Of a stretch of DNA of 64,000 nt, positions 52,491 to 60,114 are shown piece after piece. The position numbers and the translations under genes are program-made. The DNA is from Dinoroseobacter shibae DFL 12 = DSM 16493. GTDB lineage: Bacteria; Pseudomonadota; Alphaproteobacteria; Rhodobacterales; Rhodobacteraceae. Position 1 is the stretch's first letter, and every line of letters starts with the position of its first letter. The notes below the pieces were generated by a model. It was not told the origin of the DNA, did not search any database, and worked only from the letters and a program-made list of their open reading frames with translations. The stretch covers positions 186,001-250,000 of the forward strand of contig NC_009952.1 of NCBI RefSeq assembly GCF_000018145.1. Direction: 5' to 3'.

Positions 52491-53185
52491 GCGGGCCGCG
52501 CCGGAATGTTGAGGCCTTTCTGCACCGCGGGCCGTGCCAGGAACCGGTCCAGATACGCCACGAGGTTGGGATGATCCGCCCAGCCCACCAGCTCCCGCGC
52601 GCCGTAGAAGTCCAGCGCGCGCAGCCAGGGCGCGATGGCGATATCGGCGATGGAATATTCCCCGGCGATCCAATCCCGCCCTTCCAGCGCCCCTTCGAGC
52701 ACGGCCAAGAGCCGCCGCGCCTCGCTCACGTAGCGATCCCGGGGGCGCGGGTCCTCGATCGCGGCCCCGGCGAACTTCACGAAGAACCCCAACTGCCCCA
52801 GCATCGGGCCGAGCCCGCCCATCTGGAACATCAGCCATTGGGTCACGACCGCCTTCTCGGCGGCGTTGCGCCCGGCCAGCTTGCCGGTCTTCTCCGCGAG
52901 ATAGAGCAGGATCGCGCCGCTTTCGAACAGGCCCAGCGGTCCCTCCGGCCCGTCGGGGTCGATGATCGCGGGGATCTTGTTGTTGGGGTTGAGTGACAGG
53001 AACGCGGGGCTTTTGACGTCCGTGTCCGACAGCGTGACGAGATGCGGCTCATAGGCGAGGCCCAGCTCCTCCAGTGCGATGGACACCTTCACCCCGTTCG
53101 GGGTGGGAAAGGAATACAGCTGGATCACGCCCGGGTTCTCGGCAGGCCAGCGAGCGGTGATCGGAAAACGGGATAGGTCGGACAT
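52487..53185 (-). CDS. Glutathione S-transferase family protein (YghU-like)
   Basis: 232 residues from the ATG at 53183-53185, which has AGGAGG five bases upstream. Thioredoxin-fold N-terminal half with [20 protein letters not shown] and the cis-Pro [15 protein letters not shown] near 67, GSH-binding [15 protein letters not shown] near 88; helical C-terminal half with [17 protein letters not shown] near 181. The TPNG/N segment is typical of the Nu-class YghU/YfcG disulfide reductases. Same operon as NadX. Confidence 0.88.
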   Translation of the reverse strand: MSDLSRFPITARWPAENPGVIQLYSFPTPNGVKVSIALEELGLAYEPHLVTLSDTDVKSPAFLSLNPNNKIPAIIDPDGPEGPLGLFESGAILLYLAEKTGKLAGRNAAEKAVVTQWLMFQMGGLGPMLGQLGFFVKFAGAAIEDPRPRDRYVSEARRLLAVLEGALEGRDWIAGEYSIADIAIAPWLRALDFYGARELVGWADHPNLVAYLDRFLARPAVQKGLNIPARPA

Positions 53186-53333
53186 CAGGGCCTCCTTCGG
53201 CAATGTTTTGCAAAGCTATGCGGTTTTGGGGCGGAAAACACCGGCGGGCCTGTTAACCTTTGCGCGCACCTTCTGTGCGTCCGTGCAAAACGCGGGGCGG
53301 GGGTGTGCGTGTTCAGTTCAAGGGAGAGCAATC

Positions 53334-53729
53334 ATGCTCAACGAATTCAAGCAATTCATCGCAAAAGGCAATGTCATGGACATGGCCGTCGGGATCATCA
53401 TCGGGGCCGCGTTCACAGCCATCGTCACCTCGCTGGTCGAGGACCTGATCAACCCGATCATCAGTCTGTTTACCGGGGGGCTCGACTTTTCCGGGCTCGG
53501 CCTGGCCCTGACCGAGGGCGAGGAGGCCGCGGTCTTCGCCTACGGAAACTTCATCATGGCGGTCATCAATTTCCTGATCATCGCCTGGGTGGTGTTCCTG
53601 CTGGTCAAGATGGTCAACCGGATCAAGGAAATGGCCGAGAACGAGCCCGAGGAAGCCCCGGCGGAGGACCCGGGCCCGACGGAAAAGGAACTGCTGATGC
53701 AGATCCGCGATTCCCTGGCCAAGTCCTGA
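53334..53729 (+). CDS. mscL: Large-conductance mechanosensitive channel
   Basis: 131 residues from ATG 53334 with GGGAGAG upstream. Typical MscL: N-terminal amphipathic [20 protein letters not shown], first span [20 protein letters not shown], second span [20 protein letters not shown] and an acidic C-terminal bundle. Protects against hypo-osmotic shock, relevant for a marine lineage. Divergent from the GST gene. Confidence 0.96.
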   Translation: MLNEFKQFIAKGNVMDMAVGIIIGAAFTAIVTSLVEDLINPIISLFTGGLDFSGLGLALTEGEEAAVFAYGNFIMAVINFLIIAWVVFLLVKMVNRIKEMAENEPEEAPAEDPGPTEKELLMQIRDSLAKS

Positions 53730-53814
53730 GCGGGCGGGGCCGGCCATGAAATCGCCCCGGGAATAACAAACTGGAAAGCTATGCCATGGCACGGTCGGTG
53801 AAAGGACGCGTGCC

Positions 53815-54792
53815 ATGGACCTGCTTTCGAACTACCTGCGCGATCTGGGCGCGGTGCCCTTCAACATGAACCTGCGCATCTCGCTGGTCTACCTGCTGTG
53901 CACTGTGGTGCTGGCGGGCGCGATCTGGATCTGGCGGGGGCGGCCCACGGGCTTCCTGTCCTGGCTGCTGCCGGCGTCGGTCTACCGGCATCGCTCCAAC
54001 CTGCTCGATATCAAGCTCTTTCTGACCAATCGGCTGGTGGATGCCTCGGGGCTGGCGGGGGCGGTGTTCTTCCCGCCCCTGGTGGCGATCGGGCTGATCG
54101 GTCTGTGGGCGGATGTCGCGGGCTACAACCCGCCCCCCGAAACCTGGGGCCGGACCTTGCTGGCGACGATCATCATCGTGATGGCCTCGGATTTCTGCAA
54201 ATACTGGGCCCATCGGTGGCACCATGAATGGAAGGTGCTCTGGCCATTTCACGCGGTGCACCACTCGGCCGATGTGCTGACGCCGCTCACGGTGATGCGC
54301 GCCCACCCGGTGGAGACGCTGCTGCGCAACCTGCTGATCACCGTGGTTGTGGGCGTGGTGCAGGCGGTGGTGCTGATCCTCGTGCTGGGTCAGATCGATT
54401 TCGTCACCATCGGCGGGGCGAACGCGCTCTACGTGCTTTTCAACGCGCTCGGCGCCAACCTGCGCCACAGCCATATCTGGCTGAGCTACGGTGCGGTGCT
54501 GGAGCATGTGTTCATCTCCCCCGCCCAGCACCAGGTGCACCATTCGGTCGCGGTCGAGCATCATGACAAGAACTACGGCTCGATCTTCGCCCTTTGGGAT
54601 TGGGCCTTCGGCACGCTCTACATCCCGCCCCGGCAGGAAGCGTTGACCTTCGGCATTTCCGACGCCGCGGGCAAACGGATCGCGCAACCCCATGAAACCC
54701 TGGGCGCAGCCCTGCTCACCCCCTTCGCCGAAAGCATCGCGGCCGCCCGCACCGGGGAGGACGCCGCAGCGCCGGAGTTGCGCAAGCCATGA
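53815..54792 (+). CDS. Sterol desaturase / fatty acid hydroxylase family membrane protein
   Basis: 325 residues, several membrane spans. The di-iron His clusters are all present: HRWHHE near 139, HAVHHS near 151 and HQVHHSV with HH near 242-253. The family oxidises or desaturates lipids; roseobacter members are not characterised individually. The stop overlaps the next acyltransferase gene in ATGA, so the two may modify the same lipid or glycan. Confidence 0.88.
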   Translation: MDLLSNYLRDLGAVPFNMNLRISLVYLLCTVVLAGAIWIWRGRPTGFLSWLLPASVYRHRSNLLDIKLFLTNRLVDASGLAGAVFFPPLVAIGLIGLWADVAGYNPPPETWGRTLLATIIIVMASDFCKYWAHRWHHEWKVLWPFHAVHHSADVLTPLTVMRAHPVETLLRNLLITVVVGVVQAVVLILVLGQIDFVTIGGANALYVLFNALGANLRHSHIWLSYGAVLEHVFISPAQHQVHHSVAVEHHDKNYGSIFALWDWAFGTLYIPPRQEALTFGISDAAGKRIAQPHETLGAALLTPFAESIAAARTGEDAAAPELRKP

Positions 54793-55940
54793 GCGGCGCG
54801 CGCCCCATGTCGCCGGGCTTCTCGCTCTGGCTCGATGTGCTGCGGGCGGGCGCGGCGCTGACGGTGCTCTTCGGGCACATGGCCCATACCCGTTTCACCC
54901 GGGGCGACTACGAGGTGCTGCGCGACTGGAACCTGGCCAGCGACGCGGTGGTGGTGTTTTTCGTGCTGTCGGGCGTGGTGATCGCCTATGCAGCGGAACG
55001 CGACGGCACCCTCGGCCGCTTCGCCTTTCACCGGCTGACCCGGGTGCTGTCGGTGGTGGCCCCCGCGCTCGTGCTGACCCTGCTGTTCGACGCCATCGGC
55101 CAACGGCTCGACCTGCGCGCCTACCAGCCCCCGTTCTTCGAGGCCCTGCCGGTGGCCGAGATGCTCTGGCGCGGGCTCAGCTTCAGCAACGAATGGCAGG
55201 GGCTGTCGGACCGGGTGCGCCTGGGCTCCAACGGGCCGCTCTGGTCGCTGAGCTACGAGGTCGCCTTCTACGCCCTCTTCGCCATCGCCTTCTATCTGCG
55301 CGGGTTCTTGCGCTGGGTGCTCCTCGCGCTGGGCGCGCTCCTCGCGGGGTTGCCGATCCTGGCACTCATGCCCTGCTGGCTTCTGGGCGTCGCGCTCTGG
55401 CACCATATCCAACGCGCCCTGGCGCTGCCCCGGTCCCGCGCCTGGGCCCTCGCCCTCGGCGGCCCTGTCACCCTCGTTGCGCTCAAGGCCGCAGGTCTGG
55501 CCCCGTTTCTCAGCGCGCTCACCGCCGCGGCGGTCGCCCCCGCCAGTCACCACGCCCTGCTCGGCTATTCCGACGAGGTGCTGTGGAACACGTTGCTCGC
55601 GCTCTGCGTCGCCGCCCACCTGCGCGGGGTCCATGCCCTCTGCGTCGGCCGCACCGCACCGCACCGGGGCCGCCCCGCTCGCGCCGTGCGCTGGATCGCG
55701 CAGGGCAGCTTTTCGCTCTATGTCCTCCACTACCCGGTACTGCACCTGCTGGATGCGGGCCTGCCCGAGGCGCTGCCGGGCTACGATTTGTGGCTGCTGG
55801 CCCTGACGCTCTTGGCCTGCTTCGCCTTCGCCGCTCTGTTCGAGCGTCGCCTGCCGCAGCAGCGCGCCCGCCTGCGGCAGCTCTGGTGCAGATTGCACAA
55901 GCCTCGCTCGGATCGCCCGGAACGCGCCTTGTCGGGATAA
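54789..55940 (+). CDS. Acyltransferase-3 family membrane protein
   Basis: 383 residues with about ten spans. N-terminal signature LWLDVLRAGAALTVLFGHMA (family Arg-Ala-Hydrophobic followed by the catalytic His), VVVFFVLSGVVIAYAAERDG near 57, and LGSNGPLWSLSYEVAFYAL near 145. C-terminal FSLYVLHYPVLHLL. Acyltransferase-3 proteins add acetyl or other acyl groups to surface glycans or lipids. Overlaps the sterol desaturase-like gene by 4 bp; the C-terminal tail is Arg-rich. Confidence 0.87.
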   Translation: MSGARPMSPGFSLWLDVLRAGAALTVLFGHMAHTRFTRGDYEVLRDWNLASDAVVVFFVLSGVVIAYAAERDGTLGRFAFHRLTRVLSVVAPALVLTLLFDAIGQRLDLRAYQPPFFEALPVAEMLWRGLSFSNEWQGLSDRVRLGSNGPLWSLSYEVAFYALFAIAFYLRGFLRWVLLALGALLAGLPILALMPCWLLGVALWHHIQRALALPRSRAWALALGGPVTLVALKAAGLAPFLSALTAAAVAPASHHALLGYSDEVLWNTLLALCVAAHLRGVHALCVGRTAPHRGRPARAVRWIAQGSFSLYVLHYPVLHLLDAGLPEALPGYDLWLLALTLLACFAFAALFERRLPQQRARLRQLWCRLHKPRSDRPERALSG

Positions 55941-55949
55941 CCCCGCGGC

Positions 55950-57065
55950 TCAGGCCGCCAGCAGGTCGGCCTCGGTCACCGGCAGACCCAGCGCCTCGCC
56001 CACCGCCCGGTAGGTCAGCTTGCCCGCGTGCACGTTCAGCCCCGCGCGCAGATGCGGGTCCGCCCTTACAGCCGCGCGCCAGCCCTGATCCGCGATCTGC
56101 AGCATGTAGGGCAGGGTCGCATTGCCCAGCGCGATGGTCGAAGTCCGTGCCACCGCGCCGGGCATATTCGCCACGCAGTAATGCAGGATGCCGTCCACCT
56201 CGTAGATCGGGTCCCGGTGCGTCGTCGCCCGCGAGGTCTCGAAACACCCGCCCTGATCGATGGCCACGTCCACGATCGCGGCACCCGGCTTCATGTCCGC
56301 CAATTGCGCGCGGCTCACCAGCTTGGGCGCCGCAGCCCCGGGGATCAGCACCGCGCCGATCACCATGTCCGCCTGCGCCACCAACTCCGCCGTCGCGGCG
56401 CGCGAGGCATAGCGGTTCGCGAACCGCCCTCCGAACACGTCGTCGAGATATCGCAGCCGCGACAGCGAGCGGTCCAGGACCGTGACCTTCGCGCCCATGC
56501 CCGCGGCGACCCGGGCCGCATGGGTGCCGACCACGCCGCCGCCGATCACCACAACCTCCGCCGCGCCGACCCCGGGCACACCGCCCAGCAGCACACCGCG
56601 CCCGCCATTGGCCTTCTGCAGGGTCCAGGCGCCCATCTGCGGTGCCAGCCGCCCGGCCACTTCGGACATCGGCGCCAGCAGCGGCAGCGTGCCATCGGGC
56701 GCCGTCACGGTCTCATAGGCGATCGCGGTCACACCCGAGGCCAGCAACTCGCGCGTCTGCGCCGGGTCCGGGGCCAGATGCAGATAGGTGAACAGCACCT
56801 GATCCTCGCGCAGCATCGCGCGCTCCACCGCCTGGGGCTCCTTAACCTTCACGACCATGTCGGCCTTGGCGAAGACCTCCTCGGCGGTGTCCACGATCCG
56901 CGCCCCGGCGGCGATGTAGTCGGCATCCTCGAACCCCGAGCCGACACCAGCGCCCGCCTGCACCAGCACCGCGTGGCCATGGGCGACGGCCTCGGCCGCG
57001 GCAGCGGGGGTGAGCCCGACACGGAATTCCTGGGGCTTGATCTCTGTCGGGCAACCGATGCGCAT
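55950..57065 (-). CDS. ald: Alanine dehydrogenase
   Basis: 371 residues. Interconverts alanine and pyruvate plus ammonia with NAD. Start MRIGCPTEIKPQEFRVGLTP with AGGGAGG upstream; catalytic K75 (VVKVKEPQ) and H96 (FTYLHLAPD); NAD motif VVVIGGGVVGTHAARVAAGM near 170; signature VDVAIDQGGCFETSR near 266. The divergent Lrp-type gene at 57203 is very likely its regulator. Confidence 0.96.
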   Translation of the reverse strand: MRIGCPTEIKPQEFRVGLTPAAAAEAVAHGHAVLVQAGAGVGSGFEDADYIAAGARIVDTAEEVFAKADMVVKVKEPQAVERAMLREDQVLFTYLHLAPDPAQTRELLASGVTAIAYETVTAPDGTLPLLAPMSEVAGRLAPQMGAWTLQKANGGRGVLLGGVPGVGAAEVVVIGGGVVGTHAARVAAGMGAKVTVLDRSLSRLRYLDDVFGGRFANRYASRAATAELVAQADMVIGAVLIPGAAAPKLVSRAQLADMKPGAAIVDVAIDQGGCFETSRATTHRDPIYEVDGILHYCVANMPGAVARTSTIALGNATLPYMLQIADQGWRAAVRADPHLRAGLNVHAGKLTYRAVGEALGLPVTEADLLAA

Positions 57066-57159
57066 GAAAACCTCCCTGCATGAACTTTATGCTCTGAAAT
57101 TGCCACGAACGGCGCTCAAGTGCTTTGAAAAGCCCTGTGCGGGATGGCCATGAGATGCT

Positions 57160-57199
57160 AAAATCTTGCATAAATGATTTTAAAACAGGAAAATCTTGC
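57160..57199 (+). promoter_or_regulatory. Operator-like repeats between ald and its Lrp-type regulator
   Basis: AAAATCTTGC occurs at 57160-57169 and again at 57190-57199, exactly 30 bp apart (three turns). The first is also part of an inverted repeat AAAATC...GATTTT (57160-57181). The second lies just before the regulator's start codon, suggesting autoregulation. Confidence 0.6.
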
Positions 57200-57202
57200 G
57201 TC

Positions 57203-57664
57203 ATGATCGCCTTGGACGACACGGATCACCGTCTGCTCTCGGCCCTTCAGAGGGCCGGGCGCCTGTCCAACGCCGAGTTGTCGGAGCGTGTGCACCTGTC
57301 GCCTTCGGCCTGCCACCGCCGCGTCGCCCGGATGGAGGCGGCAGGCGTCATCAAGGACTACGTCGCCCTCGTCGACCCGCGCGCCGTGGACCGCAAGACC
57401 ACCGTCTTCGTCGAGGTCACCTTGTCCGGCCAGGCCGACGAGGTGCTCGTGGCCTTCGAGGCGGCCGTCGCACAGGTGCCCGAAGTGCTCGAATGCCACC
57501 TGATGGCGGGATCGGCGGATTACCTGCTCAAGGTCGTGGCCCAGGATACTGAGGCGTTCGCCGCCCTCCACCGGCGCCACCTGGCCACCCTGCCGGGGGT
57601 CGCGCAGATCCAGTCGAGCTTCGCCTTGCGGACCGTGTTCAAGACCACCGCCCTGCCGCTTTGA
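57203..57664 (+). CDS. Lrp/AsnC family transcriptional regulator
   Basis: 153 residues from ATG 57203 (MIALDDTDHRLLSALQRAGR). N-terminal helix-turn-helix with LSNAELSERVHLSPSACHRR at 22-41, then the RAM/AsnC ligand-binding domain (KDYVALVDPRAVDRKTTVFV and ECHLMAGSADYLLKVVAQDT near 103). Probable activator of the divergent ald gene in response to alanine or a related amino acid. Confidence 0.93.
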   Translation: MIALDDTDHRLLSALQRAGRLSNAELSERVHLSPSACHRRVARMEAAGVIKDYVALVDPRAVDRKTTVFVEVTLSGQADEVLVAFEAAVAQVPEVLECHLMAGSADYLLKVVAQDTEAFAALHRRHLATLPGVAQIQSSFALRTVFKTTALPL

Positions 57665-57691
57665 CGCGAACCGTGCGCCGCGAAACAACAA

Positions 57692-57715
57692 ACCCCCGGG
57701 CAAAGCCACGGGGGT
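57692..57715. terminator. Shared terminator between the Lrp-type gene and rpsU
   Basis: ACCCCCG (57692-57698) pairs with CGGGGGT (57709-57715), with an inner GGC-AAA-GCC stem and one bulged A. On the minus strand a T-rich tail follows (TTGTTGTTT), so it mainly serves rpsU. Confidence 0.7.
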
Positions 57716-57755
57716 CGTCGTTTCGAACAGCAAAGATGTTCGGGCGCGGTGGGGC

Positions 57756-57962
57756 CTAGAGCCCGCCTTCGCGCTGGGCTTTCTTGCGTGCGAGTTTACG
57801 GGCACGGCGAATGGCTTCTGCCTTCTCGCGTGCTTTCTTCTCGGAGGGCTTCTCGTAATGCTGCTTGAGCTTCATTTCCCGAAACACGCCCTCGCGCTGG
57901 AGCTTCTTCTTCAGAGCCCTCAGTGCCTGGTCGACATTGTTGTCGCGTACGCTGACCTGCAT
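57756..57962 (-). CDS. rpsU: 30S ribosomal protein S21
   Basis: 68 residues: [20 protein letters not shown], then [20 protein letters not shown] and a highly basic tail. Complete S21. Alone between the Lrp-type gene and the COQ9 gene; its leader toward 57963-58080 contains AGGAAGG well upstream of the ATG. Confidence 0.96.
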   Translation of the reverse strand: MQVSVRDNNVDQALRALKKKLQREGVFREMKLKQHYEKPSEKKAREKAEAIRRARKLARKKAQREGGL

Positions 57963-58083
57963 GTGGTTGTCACCACCTTCCTAAGTTTGTGTTGCGTCAG
58001 ATTGCAGGAGGTGGCCGTATAGCAAGGGACGCCCTAGTTGTCCAGCAACGTTGATTGCCTGTCAGTCCTGAATAGGAGCTCCC

Positions 58084-58782
58084 ATGGAAGACACCCGTTC
58101 GACCCCGGAATTGCGCGCAGCACTGCTGGATGCCGCCCTGATTCACGTGGCCTTCGATGGTTGGTCCCAGGCCACGTTCGCGGCGGCCTGCACCGATGCC
58201 GATATCGACCCCGCACTGGCCAAGAGCCTGTTTCCCCGCGGCGCGGTGGATCTGGCTCTGGCCTTCCACGCGCGCGGCGATGCCGAGATGGTTGCCCGCA
58301 TCAAGCGTGAACCGCTGGACGGTCTGCGTTTCCGCGACCGGATCGCGGCGGCGGTGCGGTACCGGCTAGAGGCGGTGGAGGACAAGGAAGCCGTTCGCCG
58401 CGCAACGACGCTCTTTGCGCTGCCGGTCTATGCCGGGGACGGGGCCAAGGCGGTCTGGGGCACCTGCGATCTGATCTGGGAGACGCTCGGCGACCGGTCG
58501 GACGATTTCAACTGGTACTCCAAGCGCGCGACCCTGTCGGGGGTCTACAGCGCGACGGTGCTCTACTGGCTGGGCGACACGTCGGAGGATCACGCAGCGA
58601 CCTGGGCCTTCCTGGACCGCCGGATTGACGATGTGATGAAAATCGAAGAGGTCAAAGGCGCGGTGAACAAGAACCCGCTGCTGCGCGGGCTGATGACCGG
58701 CCCGAACTGGGTGCTGAGCCAGATCAAGCCGCCCTCGAAACTGCCCCGGGCGGACCTTCCGGGGTCCTACCGGCCGAAATAG
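58084..58782 (+). CDS. COQ9 family ubiquinone biosynthesis protein
   Basis: 232 residues with TAGGAG before the ATG. The TetR-like fold start (LRAALLDAALIHVAFDGWSQ) and the COQ9 C-terminal block ATLSGVYSATVLYWLGDTSE, DHAATWAFLDRRIDDVMKIE and KNPLLRGLM are visible. COQ9 binds lipids and presents ubiquinone intermediates to COQ7 in mitochondria; the bacterial form is restricted to alphaproteobacteria. Next gene follows after 10 bp. Confidence 0.9.
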   Translation: MEDTRSTPELRAALLDAALIHVAFDGWSQATFAAACTDADIDPALAKSLFPRGAVDLALAFHARGDAEMVARIKREPLDGLRFRDRIAAAVRYRLEAVEDKEAVRRATTLFALPVYAGDGAKAVWGTCDLIWETLGDRSDDFNWYSKRATLSGVYSATVLYWLGDTSEDHAATWAFLDRRIDDVMKIEEVKGAVNKNPLLRGLMTGPNWVLSQIKPPSKLPRADLPGSYRPK

Positions 58783-58792
58783 GACTTCCTCC

Positions 58793-59779
58793 ATGACCCT
58801 GCCCGAGACCATGCGCGCCGTTGAGATCACCGAGCCCGGCGGACCCGAGGTGCTGCGCCCCTGCACCCGTCCGATGCCCGTACCCGGCGCGGGCCAGATC
58901 CTGATCAAGGTCGCCTATGCCGGGGTGAACCGGCCCGACGCGCTGCAGAGGGCAGGCTCCTACGCGCCGCCGCCCACGGCCTCGGACCTGCCGGGGCTGG
59001 AAGTCGCGGGCGAGGTCGTGGCGACCGGCCCGGACGTGGCGCGCTGGGCGGTGGGCGATCAGGTCTGCGCCCTGACCCCGGGCGGAGGGTACGCGGAATA
59101 CGTCGTTTGCCCCGCCGCGCACGCGCTGCCGGTGCCCGACGGCATGCCGCTCGATCAGGCGGCCGCGCTTTGCGAGAACCACTACACGGTGTGGTCGAAC
59201 GTGGTGACCCGGGGCGGGCTGACGGGTGGGGAGCGGTTCCTTGTTCATGGCGGCTCCTCCGGGATCGGGACCGTGGCGATTCAGTTGGCGCATGCGCTGG
59301 GCGCGCGGGTCTTCGCCACCGCCGGGTCCGCTGCGAAATGCGCGGCCTGCATGGACCTGGGCGCCGAGCGCGCGATCAACTACCGCGAGGAGGATTTCGT
59401 GCCGGTGCTGCAGGACGAGGGTGGCGCCAACCTGATCCTCGACATGGTGGGCGGCGACTACATCCCGCGTAACCTCAAGAGCCTTGCCGAAGACGGGCGG
59501 CTGGTGCAGATCGCCTTCCTGCAGGGACCGAAGGTGGCGGTGAACTTCGCGCCGCTGATGATGCGGCGGCTGACGATCACGGGCTCCACCCTGCGGCCGC
59601 AATCTGACCTGGCCAAGGCGCGGATCGCGGCGGAGCTGGAGCGGGAGGTCTGGCCGCTCCTGTCGGCGGGCCGGATCAAGGTGGTGATGGACAGCGAGTT
59701 CGCGCTGGACGATGCCGCGAAGGCCCATGCCAGGATGGAAAGCTCCGCCCATATCGGCAAGATCGTCCTGAAGGTCTGA
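58793..59779 (+). CDS. NAD(P)H quinone oxidoreductase (zinc-independent MDR, PIG3-like)
   Basis: 328 residues. Medium-chain reductase without the zinc ligands: VAYAGVNRPDALQRAGSYAP near 38, the NADPH-binding loop FLVHGGSSGIGTVAIQLAHA near 145, then AERAINYREEDF near 192, typical of the QOR/PIG3 branch. Likely reduces quinones or enones. Operon partner of the COQ9 gene; two palindromes follow its stop codon. Confidence 0.88.
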   Translation: MTLPETMRAVEITEPGGPEVLRPCTRPMPVPGAGQILIKVAYAGVNRPDALQRAGSYAPPPTASDLPGLEVAGEVVATGPDVARWAVGDQVCALTPGGGYAEYVVCPAAHALPVPDGMPLDQAAALCENHYTVWSNVVTRGGLTGGERFLVHGGSSGIGTVAIQLAHALGARVFATAGSAAKCAACMDLGAERAINYREEDFVPVLQDEGGANLILDMVGGDYIPRNLKSLAEDGRLVQIAFLQGPKVAVNFAPLMMRRLTITGSTLRPQSDLAKARIAAELEREVWPLLSAGRIKVVMDSEFALDDAAKAHARMESSAHIGKIVLKV

Positions 59780-59798
59780 GCGCGGCGACCGCCACGGG

Positions 59799-59822
59799 CC
59801 AAGCGGTTTCGAAACCGCTTGG
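59799..59822. repeat. 24-bp perfect palindrome, pair B, copy 1
   Basis: Identical to the palindromes at 50979 and 51101: CCAAGCGGTTTC plus its reverse complement. It lies 19 bp after the quinone oxidoreductase stop. Confidence 0.9.
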
Positions 59823-59927
59823 GTCGGCTGCAGGGGTGGGGTGGGCGGGTCGACGTTGCGCGGCGTGACGCGGGTTGGTCCAGGGGAATGCTCTGGCGTC
59901 TCGCGCAGCAGGAGAGGCCGGGGCGTG

Positions 59928-59949
59928 CAAGCGGTTTCGAAACCGCTTG
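59928..59949. repeat. 22-bp perfect palindrome, pair B, copy 2
   Basis: CAAGCGGTTTC plus reverse complement; one base shorter per side than the other three copies. It begins 128-129 bp after copy 1, close to the 122 bp of pair A. Confidence 0.9.
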
Positions 59950-60065
59950 GTGGCGCGTCGTCGGGGCGGTTTCGCGCAACTCTTAACGCGGCCCCCGAAA
60001 CACGCCCCGATCCGCCGACAAATTTTTTCGCGGAATCGTGGTGTCCCAAGAGCTTACAGAGATTT

Positions 60066-60081
60066 GTTTCGCATGCGAAAC
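60066..60081. repeat. 16-bp perfect palindrome near the RND permease 3' end
   Basis: GTTTCGCA followed by TGCGAAAC, in an AT-rich setting, with a further ATTCA...TGAAT inverted repeat just to the right (60082-60097). Possibly terminator structure for the minus-strand efflux operon. Confidence 0.6.
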
Positions 60082-60114
60082 ATTCAATTTCCTGAATAGG
60101 TTAACGCGCCCGTC

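Larger units (their letters stand above)
59780..60114. other. 335-bp intergenic stretch with three palindromes
   Basis: Lies between convergent genes. It holds two CAAGCGGTTTC palindromes (59799-59822, 59928-59949) and a 16-bp palindrome (60066-60081). From about 60015 it turns markedly AT-rich. No coding signs. Confidence 0.7.
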
